DNA from: Janthinobacterium sp051380875
GTDB taxonomy: Bacteria > Pseudomonadota > Gammaproteobacteria > Burkholderiales > Burkholderiaceae_D
DNA length: 64,000 nucleotides
Reading direction: 5' to 3'
NCBI RefSeq assembly: GCF_051380875.1
Contig: NZ_JBNYXW010000008.1
Coordinates: forward strand, 62,001-126,000
Shown: positions 52,864-62,187 of the stretch, one piece after another
How the letters are laid out: each line of letters starts with the position of its first letter
How positions within the stretch are numbered: position 1 is the first letter of the stretch
Made by a program: the position numbers and the translations under genes
The notes under the pieces: model-generated
What the model was told of the DNA's origin: nothing
The model's input: the letters and a program-made list of their open reading frames with translations, nothing else
Database searches by the model: none

Positions 52864-53487
52864 CTAGGCGCGGCGGCGGAACCAGCCGGCGATCGACAAG
52901 CGCTGGCGCGCCGTCGGCAGCACCTCGTGCAGCATCTCGCCCGACAGGAACATGGCCATGCGCCCCGCTTGCGGCGCGATGTCCACCACGGGCACGTCTT
53001 GTGGGTGCAGGCGCAGCGCGCCGCCGTGCCCGGGCAGCCAGTCGTCATTCAGGTAGAGCACGACGGAGACGGTGCGCTTGTCGTCGTCACGAAAACGGTC
53101 CAGATGGGCACGGTAAAAGGCACCCGGCGCATACAGGGCGAAATGGCTTTCGTACTCGTCCAGCCCCAGGAACAGTTCGCGGTTCAAGGTTTGGCGCAGC
53201 GCTTCCATGTGTTCCAGGTAGCGGTCGCAGGCGTTTGAACGCCCCGCTTCCAGCCACTCGATGTTGTCGCCGCGAATTTCCGGCTGCAGCAGCGGTGCAT
53301 GGCCGCTACCCACGCCGGCGCCCTTCATGTTGCCGCTGAGCATGGATTGCACGCATTCGGCTGCCAGCTGTGCAGTGAGGTCGGAGGGGAGAAAATGGTC
53401 TTGCATGAGCCAGCCTGCCTGGCACAGGCCGTCGGCGACAGACAGTCCGGGCACGGCAAGGGCGCCGTCGAACGATAGTGCGGGCAT
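52864..53487 (-). CDS. 2OG-Fe(II) oxygenase (prolyl-hydroxylase-like)
   Basis: A 207-residue double-stranded beta-helix dioxygenase. The iron ligands are His and Asp in FYRAHLDRFRDDD and His in SGEMLHEVLP, with the 2-oxoglutarate-binding Arg shortly after (ARQRLSIAGWFRR). It resembles the SM-20/EGLN prolyl-hydroxylase type. The start at 53487 has AGGA upstream; the longer frame is not supported. The target is unknown. Confidence 0.88.
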   Translation of the reverse strand: MPALSFDGALAVPGLSVADGLCQAGWLMQDHFLPSDLTAQLAAECVQSMLSGNMKGAGVGSGHAPLLQPEIRGDNIEWLEAGRSNACDRYLEHMEALRQTLNRELFLGLDEYESHFALYAPGAFYRAHLDRFRDDDKRTVSVVLYLNDDWLPGHGGALRLHPQDVPVVDIAPQAGRMAMFLSGEMLHEVLPTARQRLSIAGWFRRRA

Positions 53488-53724
53488 ACGATTTTTCCTG
53501 GTGGACGTGCATCTGTACGCGCAGGCGCGCGTCGCAGTCAAAAGCCCAGGATTTCTGATATGCCGTGGAGCCGAGAAGATCGCTGACAGCGCATCGTACC
53601 ACCTGGGCTGCCCGTCCATGACTTATTTTCAAGCCCCTGTCAAGGCGCGGCCCGCACGGCTGCCCTTTTGTTCAGTCCTGAATCGGGTTACGATCTGGCC
53701 ACTATAATAATTGGCGGAGACACC

Positions 53725-55035
53725 ATGAGCGGCCCGAAATACCCCGGTTTTGACACCTTATCCCTGCACGCGGGCGCCGCGCCCGATCCGGCCACGGGCG
53801 CGCGCGCCACGCCCATCCACTTCACGTCCGCATTTGCCTTCAAAAGCTCGGAGCATGCGGCCTCGCTATTCAACATGGAGCGCGCCGGCCATGTGTATAC
53901 ACGCATCTCGAATCCCACCAACGCCGTGCTCGAAGAGCGCATCGCCGCGCTCGAAGGCGGCGTGGCCGGCATCGCCACGGCCAGCGGGCAGGCCGCCATG
54001 CACCTGGGCGTGTCCACCATCGCCGGCGCCGGCTCGCACATTGTTGCCTCGCGCGCCCTGTATGGCGGCTCGCACAACCTGCTGGCCTACACCCTGAAAC
54101 GCTTCGGCATCGCCACCACCTTTGTCGACCCGCGCGACCCGGACGCCTGGCGCGCCGCCATCCGCCCCGAAACCCGCGTATTGTTTGCCGAAACCCTGGG
54201 CAATCCCGGCCTCGACGTGCTCGACATCCCGACCATCGCCGCCATCGCGCACGAACACCAGCTGCCGCTGATGGTGGACTCCACCTTCACCACGCCGTAC
54301 CTGCTGCGCCCCTTCGAGCATGGCGCCGACCTGGTATTGCACTCGGCCACCAAGTTCCTGTGCGGCCACGGTACGGCCATCGGCGGCTTGCTGGTCGATG
54401 GCGGCACCTTCGACTGGCAGGCGGCCTACGACAAGACGGGCCGCTTTACCGAATTGTGCGAGCCCTATGACGGCTTCCACGGCATGGTCTTTGCCGAGGA
54501 ATCGACGGTGGCGCCGTTCGCCCTGCGCGCGCGGCGCGAAGGCTTGCGCGATTTCGGCGCCGTCATGAGCCCGCACAACGCCTTCGCCATCTTGCAAGGC
54601 ATCGAAACGCTGGGCCTGCGCATGGACCGCCACGTGGCCAACACGCGCAAGGTGATCGACTTCCTGCTGGACCATCCAGCCGTGGCATCCGTGTCCTACC
54701 CCGAACTGCCGTCGCACCCCGATTACGCGCTGGCCAAGACCCTGCTGCCGAAGGGTGCGGGCGCCGTGTTCACCTTCAACCTGCGCGGCGACCGCGCGGC
54801 GGGCCAGCGCTTTGTCGACAGCCTGACAATTTTCTCGCACCTGGCCAACGTGGGCGACGCCAAGTCGCTCGTCATCCACCCCGCCTCCACCACGCATTTC
54901 CGGGTCCCCAACGAACAGCTGGAACAGGCCGGCATCACGCAGGGCACCATGCGCTTGTCGGTGGGACTCGAAGACGCGGATGATTTGATCGACGACCTGG
55001 CCCGTGGCCTGAAACTGTCGCAGAAAGGCGCCTGA
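53725..55035 (+). CDS. metY: O-acetylhomoserine (thiol)-lyase
   Basis: A 436-residue PLP enzyme of the Cys/Met metabolism family. It starts MSGPKYPGFDTLSLHAGAAP, with YTRISNPTNAVLEERIAALE and the PLP-binding Lys in LVLHSATKFLCGHGTAIGG. It makes homocysteine from O-acetylhomoserine and sulfide. GGAG lies seven bases before the ATG. An alpha/beta hydrolase gene follows two bases after the stop, so they form an operon. Confidence 0.93.
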   Translation: MSGPKYPGFDTLSLHAGAAPDPATGARATPIHFTSAFAFKSSEHAASLFNMERAGHVYTRISNPTNAVLEERIAALEGGVAGIATASGQAAMHLGVSTIAGAGSHIVASRALYGGSHNLLAYTLKRFGIATTFVDPRDPDAWRAAIRPETRVLFAETLGNPGLDVLDIPTIAAIAHEHQLPLMVDSTFTTPYLLRPFEHGADLVLHSATKFLCGHGTAIGGLLVDGGTFDWQAAYDKTGRFTELCEPYDGFHGMVFAEESTVAPFALRARREGLRDFGAVMSPHNAFAILQGIETLGLRMDRHVANTRKVIDFLLDHPAVASVSYPELPSHPDYALAKTLLPKGAGAVFTFNLRGDRAAGQRFVDSLTIFSHLANVGDAKSLVIHPASTTHFRVPNEQLEQAGITQGTMRLSVGLEDADDLIDDLARGLKLSQKGA

Positions 55036-55036
55036 G

Positions 55037-55843
55037 ATGCAATTGACCATCGAAAACACCAGCGCCTACTGCTACACGGGCGGCAAACCATACAACCCCG
55101 GTCAGCCCACGGCCGTCTTCATCCACGGCGCGCAGAACGACCATTCCGTGTGGGCGCTGCAGACGCGCTATTTCGCCCATCACGGCTGGAACGTGCTGGC
55201 CGTCGACTTGCCTGGCCACGGCCGCAGCGGCGGCGCAGCGAAAGACAGCGTGGAGGAACTGGCGCAGTGGCTCCTGGCCGTGCTCGATGCGGCCGGCGCG
55301 GCCAAGGCCATGCTGATCGGCCACAGCATGGGCTCCTTGATCGCGCTGGAAGCAGCATTCCAGGCGCCGGAGCGGGTCAGCCACCTGGTCATGCTCGGCT
55401 CCACCTACCCGATGAAAGTCTCGCCCGCGCTGCTGCAAACGTCGCTGCAGGACGAGCAGGCGGCCATCGACATGGTCAATATCTGGTCGCATTCCTCGTT
55501 CGCGCAAAAGCCGTCTTTCCCCGGCCCCGGTTTTTATGCCATGGGCGGCGCGCGGCGCCTCAAGCAGCGCATCGCCGCCATCAACCCTCAACACGTGTTT
55601 TATACGGATTTTTACGCCTGCAATGCGTACGCGAACGGCGAAATCGCCGCCGCTTCGGTACACTGCCCCACTTTATTCATTTTCGGCGCGCGCGACATGA
55701 TGACGCCGCTCAAATCGACCAAGCTGCTGACATCGACCATCGCGCATGGCCAGGTAGTGCAGGTCGATAGCGGGCATGAATTGATGGCCGAACAGCCGGA
55801 CGCCGTGCTGGACACCCTGATTTCCTTCGCCGCCCGGGCATAA
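55037..55843 (+). CDS. Alpha/beta hydrolase
   Basis: A 268-residue serine hydrolase. The oxyanion region is AVFIHGAQNDHSVWALQ, the nucleophile elbow GHSMGSLIAL, the acid Asp in FGARDMMTPL, and the His in VDSGHELM. The substrate is unknown. It is coupled to metY (2-bp gap), a pairing that may be metabolic or merely transcriptional. Confidence 0.93.
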   Translation: MQLTIENTSAYCYTGGKPYNPGQPTAVFIHGAQNDHSVWALQTRYFAHHGWNVLAVDLPGHGRSGGAAKDSVEELAQWLLAVLDAAGAAKAMLIGHSMGSLIALEAAFQAPERVSHLVMLGSTYPMKVSPALLQTSLQDEQAAIDMVNIWSHSSFAQKPSFPGPGFYAMGGARRLKQRIAAINPQHVFYTDFYACNAYANGEIAAASVHCPTLFIFGARDMMTPLKSTKLLTSTIAHGQVVQVDSGHELMAEQPDAVLDTLISFAARA

Positions 55844-55879
55844 CCATTTATTTAAACGCATAGATTCAAACGCATCGCG

Positions 55880-57874
55880 ATGATCCTTACCTCTGCCCTG
55901 TTCAGCACCGCCAGCCTGCCCGGCAACCCCGATTTCGACGCCGATACCGTCACGGGACTGGCCGAATGGCGGCACAGCACGCCGCTGTTGTTCCAGCTGT
56001 TGATCGGCGCCGGCACGCAAGCCATCGCCTGGCCACTCTACGGCGCTGGCGAGGAAACCGACTGCGTGCTGGCCGCGCCGATGGCGCAGGCGCAGGCAAG
56101 CTGGCAAGCCCTGTGCGCGCTGATGGAGCAGCCGCGCGACGCGGCCGCCATCGTCGCGCGCGGCGCCATCAGCGCCCTGCTGGCCGGCTGCCAGCCATGG
56201 CTGGTACTCGATTGCGTGCAACTGATCGAGCACGATATTGGCACGCCCGGCTATGCGGCAGCACTGCAAACCATCCGCGACGAGGCGCAAGCGCTGCACG
56301 CGGCCCTGCTGCGCAGCGAGCGGGAGCTGCTGGCGCCCTTGCTGGCCGCCGGCACGGCCACCTCGCCCGCCAGCGGCTACTGGTCAGCCACTGCCAGCGC
56401 ACAGCTGGCCGATATCGAGGAACTCGACGCGGATACGCTGCCCTTCCTGCAGGGGCTGGAAGTGCAGCAATGGCTGGAAGACATCCAGTGCTACGCCGTG
56501 AGCACCGCCGACAATCCTGCCGCGCAGGGCCTCGTCACGCCATACGGCCGCTGGATCGTGCCGCTGTCGCTGCGCGCTGCCGACCTGGGCTGCCGCCACG
56601 CGGACGATGGCTGGATCACGTTTGCCACGGCCGACAGCCCCGATGCGCACGGCGTGCTCGATTTGAATGGCACGGTCGTGCTGGCGCCCGTACCCGGCGC
56701 CCTGTACGTCATCAGCCCCCATTTGCTGCAGCAGGTGCTGCCGGACGATGCCAGCCGATTGCTGCGCCTGCCCGACGGCGCGCTGCTTTTTGACGGCGTG
56801 GGCAACATCTTCCCGCGCGACGACGGCTATATCGATATCGAACGCCAGACGAACGATATTGATGAGCGCAATGTGCACGGCGTGCTCGATGCCACGGGCA
56901 AGGTGGTGCTGGCGCCCGCATACAGCTCCGTGCAGGATTTCGGCACACAAAAGAACATCGCCATCGTCAGCCAGCGCATCGACGGGCGCTACCTGTTCGG
57001 CCTGGCCAATGCCACAGGCGAGCTGCTGGCGCCGTGCCAGTACGAAGCCATCGATAGCGCCACCACCTCGTCGCCGCCCAGGCTGCGCAAGAACCTGATT
57101 TTCGCCATCGATGCGCAAGGGCTGGCCTGCATGCTGACCCCGGGCGGCAAGCAGGCCTTTGTCCCGCAATACCCGCCCGCCCACCATTTGCGCGGCGTGG
57201 CCGTGCAAAGCGACTATCTCTATGTAGTCAAGGATGGCATGGCGTGGCGCATGGATTTCACGGGCCAGCTGCAAGAGCAGCTCGATACGCTGGACAACTT
57301 CAAGGCGGATATTTCGGCCCAGCTGAGCGAAGCCATGGGCTTGAACAGGAAAACAGCGGCGCCGCGCCGCAGCTACTCGCCCGCGCAGATTCTCGGGCAG
57401 GCCGACCGCGAACAATTGCGCGCCATGGCCGCCCTGCTGCTGCAAGGCGATGCTGCACTGGCGCAGCGCTGCGTGGAGATCACGCTGGAGGAACTGGCGG
57501 AAGACGACCCGCAGGAAGAATATGAAGGCGATACGCCGGCGGCGGCATGTTTTTTCCTGCTCTGGTCAACGGCCGCCCACGTGCTGGGCCACGGCACCAC
57601 GCTGGACTGGAAATCGGTCGATGAAGTGCCGCGCATCGGCCAGCATCTCGCCCTGCCCGCGCTGCGCGATTTCCGTTGGGCAGACCAGGAAGACGGCGAC
57701 GCCATGGCAGAAGGCCTGGCCGCCATCGCGCGCCATCTGGCGCCGCATCGACTGCGCCTGATCAATATGCACGCTGGCGAAGACACGTACTATCTGGGCG
57801 TGGTGCGCGCCGACGATGCAGCGGCATTCAGTACGTTGGCGCTGCAGGCGGCCTTGCGCCCAGTGCTGCTGTAA
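55880..57874 (+). CDS. WG-repeat-containing protein
   Basis: A 664-residue protein with beta-rich WG/KWG-type repeats in the middle (GVLDLNGTVVLAPVPGALYV, GVLDATGKVVLAPAYSSVQD, GLANATGELLAPCQYEAID) and helical N- and C-terminal regions. There is no signal peptide or enzymatic motif. The family's function is unknown. Its last 47 bp overlap the convergent YihY gene. Confidence 0.8.
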   Translation: MILTSALFSTASLPGNPDFDADTVTGLAEWRHSTPLLFQLLIGAGTQAIAWPLYGAGEETDCVLAAPMAQAQASWQALCALMEQPRDAAAIVARGAISALLAGCQPWLVLDCVQLIEHDIGTPGYAAALQTIRDEAQALHAALLRSERELLAPLLAAGTATSPASGYWSATASAQLADIEELDADTLPFLQGLEVQQWLEDIQCYAVSTADNPAAQGLVTPYGRWIVPLSLRAADLGCRHADDGWITFATADSPDAHGVLDLNGTVVLAPVPGALYVISPHLLQQVLPDDASRLLRLPDGALLFDGVGNIFPRDDGYIDIERQTNDIDERNVHGVLDATGKVVLAPAYSSVQDFGTQKNIAIVSQRIDGRYLFGLANATGELLAPCQYEAIDSATTSSPPRLRKNLIFAIDAQGLACMLTPGGKQAFVPQYPPAHHLRGVAVQSDYLYVVKDGMAWRMDFTGQLQEQLDTLDNFKADISAQLSEAMGLNRKTAAPRRSYSPAQILGQADREQLRAMAALLLQGDAALAQRCVEITLEELAEDDPQEEYEGDTPAAACFFLLWSTAAHVLGHGTTLDWKSVDEVPRIGQHLALPALRDFRWADQEDGDAMAEGLAAIARHLAPHRLRLINMHAGEDTYYLGVVRADDAAAFSTLALQAALRPVLL

Positions 57875-59261
57875 GCGCCATTGCCCCAGCCGACCTTGCC
57901 TCGCCAAAATGCTGGGCCAGGCTCATGCCCAGCCCCTCTTCCACGGCGTTTTCCACCTGCGCGGCCAGCGCGGCCGCATCGATGCCGGCCTTGATGTCGC
58001 GCGCATTGGTGGAACCGGCCGGGTAGCCGGAGTTCACGCGCATGCCGCCGAAGACGAACAGGCGGTAGACGTCGGCCAGGGTGATGCGGTTGACGTTGCC
58101 CAGCAAGACCCAGTGGTCCGAGCTGTCGGGCACGCGCTTGCCCCACTGCACCCGCACGGCGCCTTCCACGTTGACCCGTCCCACCCAGCCCTGCTGCACC
58201 ATCTTGTCGAGCAGGTTTTCCATCTCTTCGAAGCCCAGGCGCGTGCTGCGGCGGATCTCGGCCGCGCCCACCAGGGCGGTATCGGCGCCGTGACAAGCCT
58301 GGTGCAGCACTTTCAAAATAGCCACCGCGTCGACAAATTCGCTGCCGGGCGCCGCCTCGTACCACCAGCGCTCATATTTCACCACCGGCAAGGCGGCCAC
58401 CAGCAAGGCGCCCACCAGGGTGATCATCCAGCTCAGGTAGATCCACACGAGAAACAGCGGCAAAGCGGCCAGGGCGCCGTAGATGCGCGAATAGGTGGGA
58501 AATTCCTGGATGAATTCACCGAAGCCACGCTTGGCAAGCTCGAACGCCAGCGCGGCCAGCAAGCCGCCCCAGGCCGCGTCGCGCCACTCCACGTCGCGGT
58601 TCGGCACGGCGATGTACAGCAAGGTAAACGCCAGCATCGTCAAGCCAATCGACACCAGCGTATAAAACACAGTGCCCAGGAAGGGCACCGCGCCCACCAC
58701 GCCGCTGGTGGCGATGAAGACGCGCGAGGTGACCGTCAGCGACACGCCCACCAGCAGCGGCCCCAGGGTGACGATGGCCCAGTACACTAGCAGGCGCCTG
58801 GACCAGCGGCGTTGCTGGCGCACGCGCCAGATGCGGTTGAAGACGCGTTCGATCAGGCCCATCATCGCCACCGAGGTGAAAATCAGGGTGCCCGCGCCGA
58901 TGGCCGACAGCCGCGTGGCTTTCGAGGAAAACGTCGTCAGGTAGCCAAGGATGGTGTTCGAAATGCCCTTGGGCATCACGCTTTGCACGAAATAATCTTC
59001 CAGTGCGTGGCGGAAAGTATTAAATAAGGGAAAGGTGGTGAAGATCGCCAGCGCCAGGGTCAACAGTGGCACCAGCGCAAATACGGTGGCAAACGTCAGG
59101 CTGCCCGCCACTTGCGGCAGGCTTTCCTCGCGCACGCGGCGGCGCGCAAACTGCAGCAGGTCGCGCGCTTCGGACCAGGTCAGGCCGCGCACGGCATCGA
59201 GCCAGATGCCCAGGGCGCGCCACAGGGAGTGCAAGAACGGAAGTATATATTTTGAAAACAT
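57828..59261 (-). CDS. YihY/BrkB-family inner membrane protein
   Basis: A 477-residue integral membrane protein. The N-terminal 300 residues have six helices with the family landmarks LPQVAGSLTFATVFALVPLL and FGEFIQEFPTYSRIYGALAA; the C-terminal 170 residues are a soluble winged-helix-like domain (STRLGFEEMENLLDKMVQQG). It was often annotated as ribonuclease BN, which is now considered wrong for this family. The function is unknown. Confidence 0.92.
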   Translation of the reverse strand: MFSKYILPFLHSLWRALGIWLDAVRGLTWSEARDLLQFARRRVREESLPQVAGSLTFATVFALVPLLTLALAIFTTFPLFNTFRHALEDYFVQSVMPKGISNTILGYLTTFSSKATRLSAIGAGTLIFTSVAMMGLIERVFNRIWRVRQQRRWSRRLLVYWAIVTLGPLLVGVSLTVTSRVFIATSGVVGAVPFLGTVFYTLVSIGLTMLAFTLLYIAVPNRDVEWRDAAWGGLLAALAFELAKRGFGEFIQEFPTYSRIYGALAALPLFLVWIYLSWMITLVGALLVAALPVVKYERWWYEAAPGSEFVDAVAILKVLHQACHGADTALVGAAEIRRSTRLGFEEMENLLDKMVQQGWVGRVNVEGAVRVQWGKRVPDSSDHWVLLGNVNRITLADVYRLFVFGGMRVNSGYPAGSTNARDIKAGIDAAALAAQVENAVEEGLGMSLAQHFGEARSAGAMALTAALGARPPAAPTY

Positions 59262-59325
59262 GTGGGAAATCAGATCGGCGCCATGACAGCAGTCGTATCA
59301 GGCTATAAAGCGCCCTATAATACCA

Positions 59326-59937
59326 ATGATGAAGCCAACCAATCTGATTATTCTTGTACTGTTCTATTCACGCCATGGTGCCACGCGCCAATTGGCCGAA
59401 CTGATTGCCCAAGGGGTGGAAAGCGTGCCTGGCTGCGATGCGCGACTGCGTACCGTGCCCGCCGTGTCCACCGTGGCCGAGGCGACGGCGCCGGAAGTGC
59501 CACTCGATGGCGCGCCCTACGTGGAACTCGACGATTTGCAGGAATGCGCGGGCCTGGCCCTCGGTTCGCCCACGCGCTTCGGCAACATGGCCGCCGCCAT
59601 GAAATATTTCTGGGATGGCACTGCCAGCGACTGGCTGGCCGGCAGCCTGTCGGGCAAGCCCGCCTGCGTGTTTACCTCCACGGGCAGCCTGCACGGCGGC
59701 CAGGAATCGACCCTGCTGTCGATGATGATCCCCCTCTTCCACCATGGCATGCTGGTCATGGGCTTGCCCTACACCCATCCCGAGCTGATGACCACCGCCA
59801 CGGGCGGCTCGCCGTATGGCGCCACGCACTGGTCGGGCATCGATGGCGACAAGGCGCTCAGCGAGGATGAAAAACGCCTGGCCATCGCGCTGGGCCGGCG
59901 CCTGGCGGACAACGCCGTGAAACTGGCGGGCGCATGA
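59326..59937 (+). CDS. wrbA: NAD(P)H:quinone oxidoreductase, WrbA family
   Basis: A 203-residue flavodoxin-fold protein: LVLFYSRHGATRQLAELIAQ binds FMN phosphate, GSPTRFGNMAAAMKYFWDGT lies at the flavin, and FTSTGSLHGGQESTLLSMM is the WrbA signature. It reduces quinones by two electrons. It is the first of a tightly packed operon running through 62 kb (overlaps of four bases). Confidence 0.95.
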   Translation: MMKPTNLIILVLFYSRHGATRQLAELIAQGVESVPGCDARLRTVPAVSTVAEATAPEVPLDGAPYVELDDLQECAGLALGSPTRFGNMAAAMKYFWDGTASDWLAGSLSGKPACVFTSTGSLHGGQESTLLSMMIPLFHHGMLVMGLPYTHPELMTTATGGSPYGATHWSGIDGDKALSEDEKRLAIALGRRLADNAVKLAGA

Positions 59938-60338
59938 TGCACGGCGCGCTGCACAAGTATTTTCACTGGGGCGCCATCGCCAGCCTGGTCACCCTGATCG
60001 TCTGGTGCGTGCTGTGGGAAACCATCGCCGCACCGCTGCAACCAGGCGGCTCCTGGATCGTCTTGAAGGCCGTGCCCCTGCTCATTCCCCTGTACGGCGT
60101 CATCAAGCGCGACGTCTACACCTTGCAATGGTCGTCGATGGTGATCCTGCTGTACTTTACAGAGGGCGTGGTGCGCGGCTACAGCGACACGAATCGCGTC
60201 TCTGCGTGGATGGCCTGGGGCGAAGCGGCCATCGTCTGCATCTATTTTGTCTGCGCCGTGCTATATCTGCGCCCGTATAAAAAGGCTGCCAAGCGGCTGG
60301 CCAAGGAACTGCTCGAGAAAGTGAATCCCACGAAATGA
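59934..60338 (+). CDS. DUF2069 membrane protein
   Basis: A 134-residue protein with four hydrophobic segments (ASLVTLIVWCVLWETIAAPL, VLKAVPLLIPLYGVI, WSSMVILLYFTEGVVRGYS, AAIVCIYFVCAVLYLRPY). It is a typical DUF2069 protein, almost always next to wrbA in betaproteobacteria, as here (ATGA overlap). The function is unknown. Confidence 0.92.
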   Translation: MMHGALHKYFHWGAIASLVTLIVWCVLWETIAAPLQPGGSWIVLKAVPLLIPLYGVIKRDVYTLQWSSMVILLYFTEGVVRGYSDTNRVSAWMAWGEAAIVCIYFVCAVLYLRPYKKAAKRLAKELLEKVNPTK

Positions 60339-61762
60339 CCGCATTGACCCAGACGCAAACCGATTTCCTCGCCGCCTGCCGCGACTTGCTGGGCGACGCC
60401 TACGTACTCACACTGGACGCCGACACGGCGCCCTTCCTCACCGACTGGCGCGACCGTTTTACGGGCAAGGCGCTGGCCGTGCTGCGCCCTGCCACGGTGG
60501 AACAAGTGGCAGCCATCCTGCGCGCCTGCGCGCAATGGCACATTCCCGTGGTGCCGCAGGGCGGCAATACGGGCCTGGTGCTGGGTAGTATTCCAGACGC
60601 CGCCGGCACGGCCATCGTGCTGTCGCTGGCACGCCTGAACAGCATCCGCGCGCTCGACCCCGTCAACCGCACCATCACGGTCGACGCGGGCTGCATTTTG
60701 CAAACCATCCAGGAAGCGGCTGTGGCTGCCGGTTGTTTGTTTCCCCTGTCGCTGGCGGCCGAAGGCAGCTGCACCATCGGGGGGAATTTGGCCACCAACG
60801 CGGGCGGCACGGCCGTGCTGCGTTACGGCAATACGCGCGAGCTGTGCCTGGGCCTGGAAGTGGTCACACCGCAGGGAGAAATCTGGAGTGGCTTGCGCGG
60901 CTTGCGCAAGGACAATACCGGCTACGATTTGCGCGACCTGTATATCGGCGCCGAGGGTACGCTGGGCGTGATCACGGGCGCCGTCATGAAGCTGTATCCG
61001 CAGCCGAAAGCTTGCATCACGGCGCTGGCCGCCATGCCCTCGCCCGCCCACGCGCTGCGCCTGTTAAGTTTGATGCAGGACCATTGCGGCGCCAGCCTGA
61101 CGGGCTTTGAGCTGATGTCGCAATACTGTCTGCAACTGGTGGCCGAGCAGTTCCCCCAGCTGCCGCGCCCATTTGGCTCGCCGCATGCACAATATGTGCT
61201 GCTCGAACTATCCAGCAGCCAGTCCGAGGCGCATGCCGTCGAATTGCTGGAAACGAGCATAAGCGCAGCCCTGGAAGACGAGTTGATCGAAGACGCCGTC
61301 GTCGCCAGCTCGGTGGCGCAGTCCGAAGGCCTGTGGCAGCTGCGCGAACACATTCCGCTGGCGCAGGCGCAGGCGGGCAAGAACATCAAGCACGATATTT
61401 CGCTGCCCATTTCCTGCATCGCCGATTTCATCAGTGTCACGGATGCCGCCCTGGAAGCGGCCTTCCCCGGCTGCCAGCTGGTCTGCTTCGGCCACCTGGG
61501 CGACGGCAACCTGCATTACAACGTGGCGCCGCCGCCCGGCATGACTGATCGTGACTTCCTTGCCAACCAGGATGCCATCAACCACATCGTGCACGACCAG
61601 GTACACGGCTTTGGCGGCTCGATTTCGGCCGAACACGGCATCGGCGCCCTGAAAAAAGCGGATTTGGCGTACTACAAGTCGCCGCTGGAGCTGCAGCTGA
61701 TGCGTGCCGTGAAACAGGCGCTGGACCCGCAAAACATCATGAATCCGGGGAAAATCCTGTGA
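60335..61762 (+). CDS. FAD-linked oxidoreductase, GlcD/D-2-hydroxyacid dehydrogenase type
   Basis: A 475-residue protein of the VAO/PCMH flavoprotein fold: FAD-binding PQGGNTGLVLGSIPD and IGGNLATNAGGTAVLRYGNT, and C-terminal CFGHLGDGNLHYNV and SAEHGIGALKKADL (metal and substrate His). It resembles glycolate oxidase subunit D and D-2-hydroxyglutarate dehydrogenases, oxidising a 2-hydroxyacid. It overlaps the DUF2069 gene by four bases. Confidence 0.93.
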   Translation: MTALTQTQTDFLAACRDLLGDAYVLTLDADTAPFLTDWRDRFTGKALAVLRPATVEQVAAILRACAQWHIPVVPQGGNTGLVLGSIPDAAGTAIVLSLARLNSIRALDPVNRTITVDAGCILQTIQEAAVAAGCLFPLSLAAEGSCTIGGNLATNAGGTAVLRYGNTRELCLGLEVVTPQGEIWSGLRGLRKDNTGYDLRDLYIGAEGTLGVITGAVMKLYPQPKACITALAAMPSPAHALRLLSLMQDHCGASLTGFELMSQYCLQLVAEQFPQLPRPFGSPHAQYVLLELSSSQSEAHAVELLETSISAALEDELIEDAVVASSVAQSEGLWQLREHIPLAQAQAGKNIKHDISLPISCIADFISVTDAALEAAFPGCQLVCFGHLGDGNLHYNVAPPPGMTDRDFLANQDAINHIVHDQVHGFGGSISAEHGIGALKKADLAYYKSPLELQLMRAVKQALDPQNIMNPGKIL

Positions 61763-62187
61763 AAGCAGCCCTGTTCGTGCTCGCCGTCTGCGCCAGCCTG
61801 GCCGGCCATGCCGGCGCGCAGGGCGTCTACAAATGCGTGCAGGATGGCCAGACCAGCTACAGCGAGGCGCCGTGCACGGGCGGCCAGTTGCAGATTCTCG
61901 AAGTGCCATCAGCTGCTCCTGTCGTCGACAAGGGCGCCGCCACGCGCCAGGACCGCGTGGCCAGCCAGCTGGAAGCGGCGCGCAAGAAGCGCGAACAGCG
62001 GGAAGACCAAGCGCGCGAGCGGGCCGCCAAACAGGTCGAGGCCCGCGACAAGCACTGCGCCAAGCTGCGCCTGGATCAGAAATGGGCGGCGCAGGACGCC
62101 GTCGGCGCCGGTGACAAAACCCGCGATGCGGCGCAACTGAAGGCGCGCCGCGCCGGCGAACGCCTGGCCGTCGAATGCCTGCATTGA
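61759..62187 (+). CDS. DUF4124 exported protein
   Basis: A protein of 142 residues from a GTG start overlapping the upstream stop (GTGA). A signal peptide (ALFVLAVCASLAGHAGA) precedes a DUF4124 domain (VYKCVQDGQTSYSEAPCTGG) and a charged helical tail (QLEAARKKREQREDQARERA). It is probably periplasmic. The function is unknown. Confidence 0.88.
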   Translation: MKAALFVLAVCASLAGHAGAQGVYKCVQDGQTSYSEAPCTGGQLQILEVPSAAPVVDKGAATRQDRVASQLEAARKKREQREDQARERAAKQVEARDKHCAKLRLDQKWAAQDAVGAGDKTRDAAQLKARRAGERLAVECLH

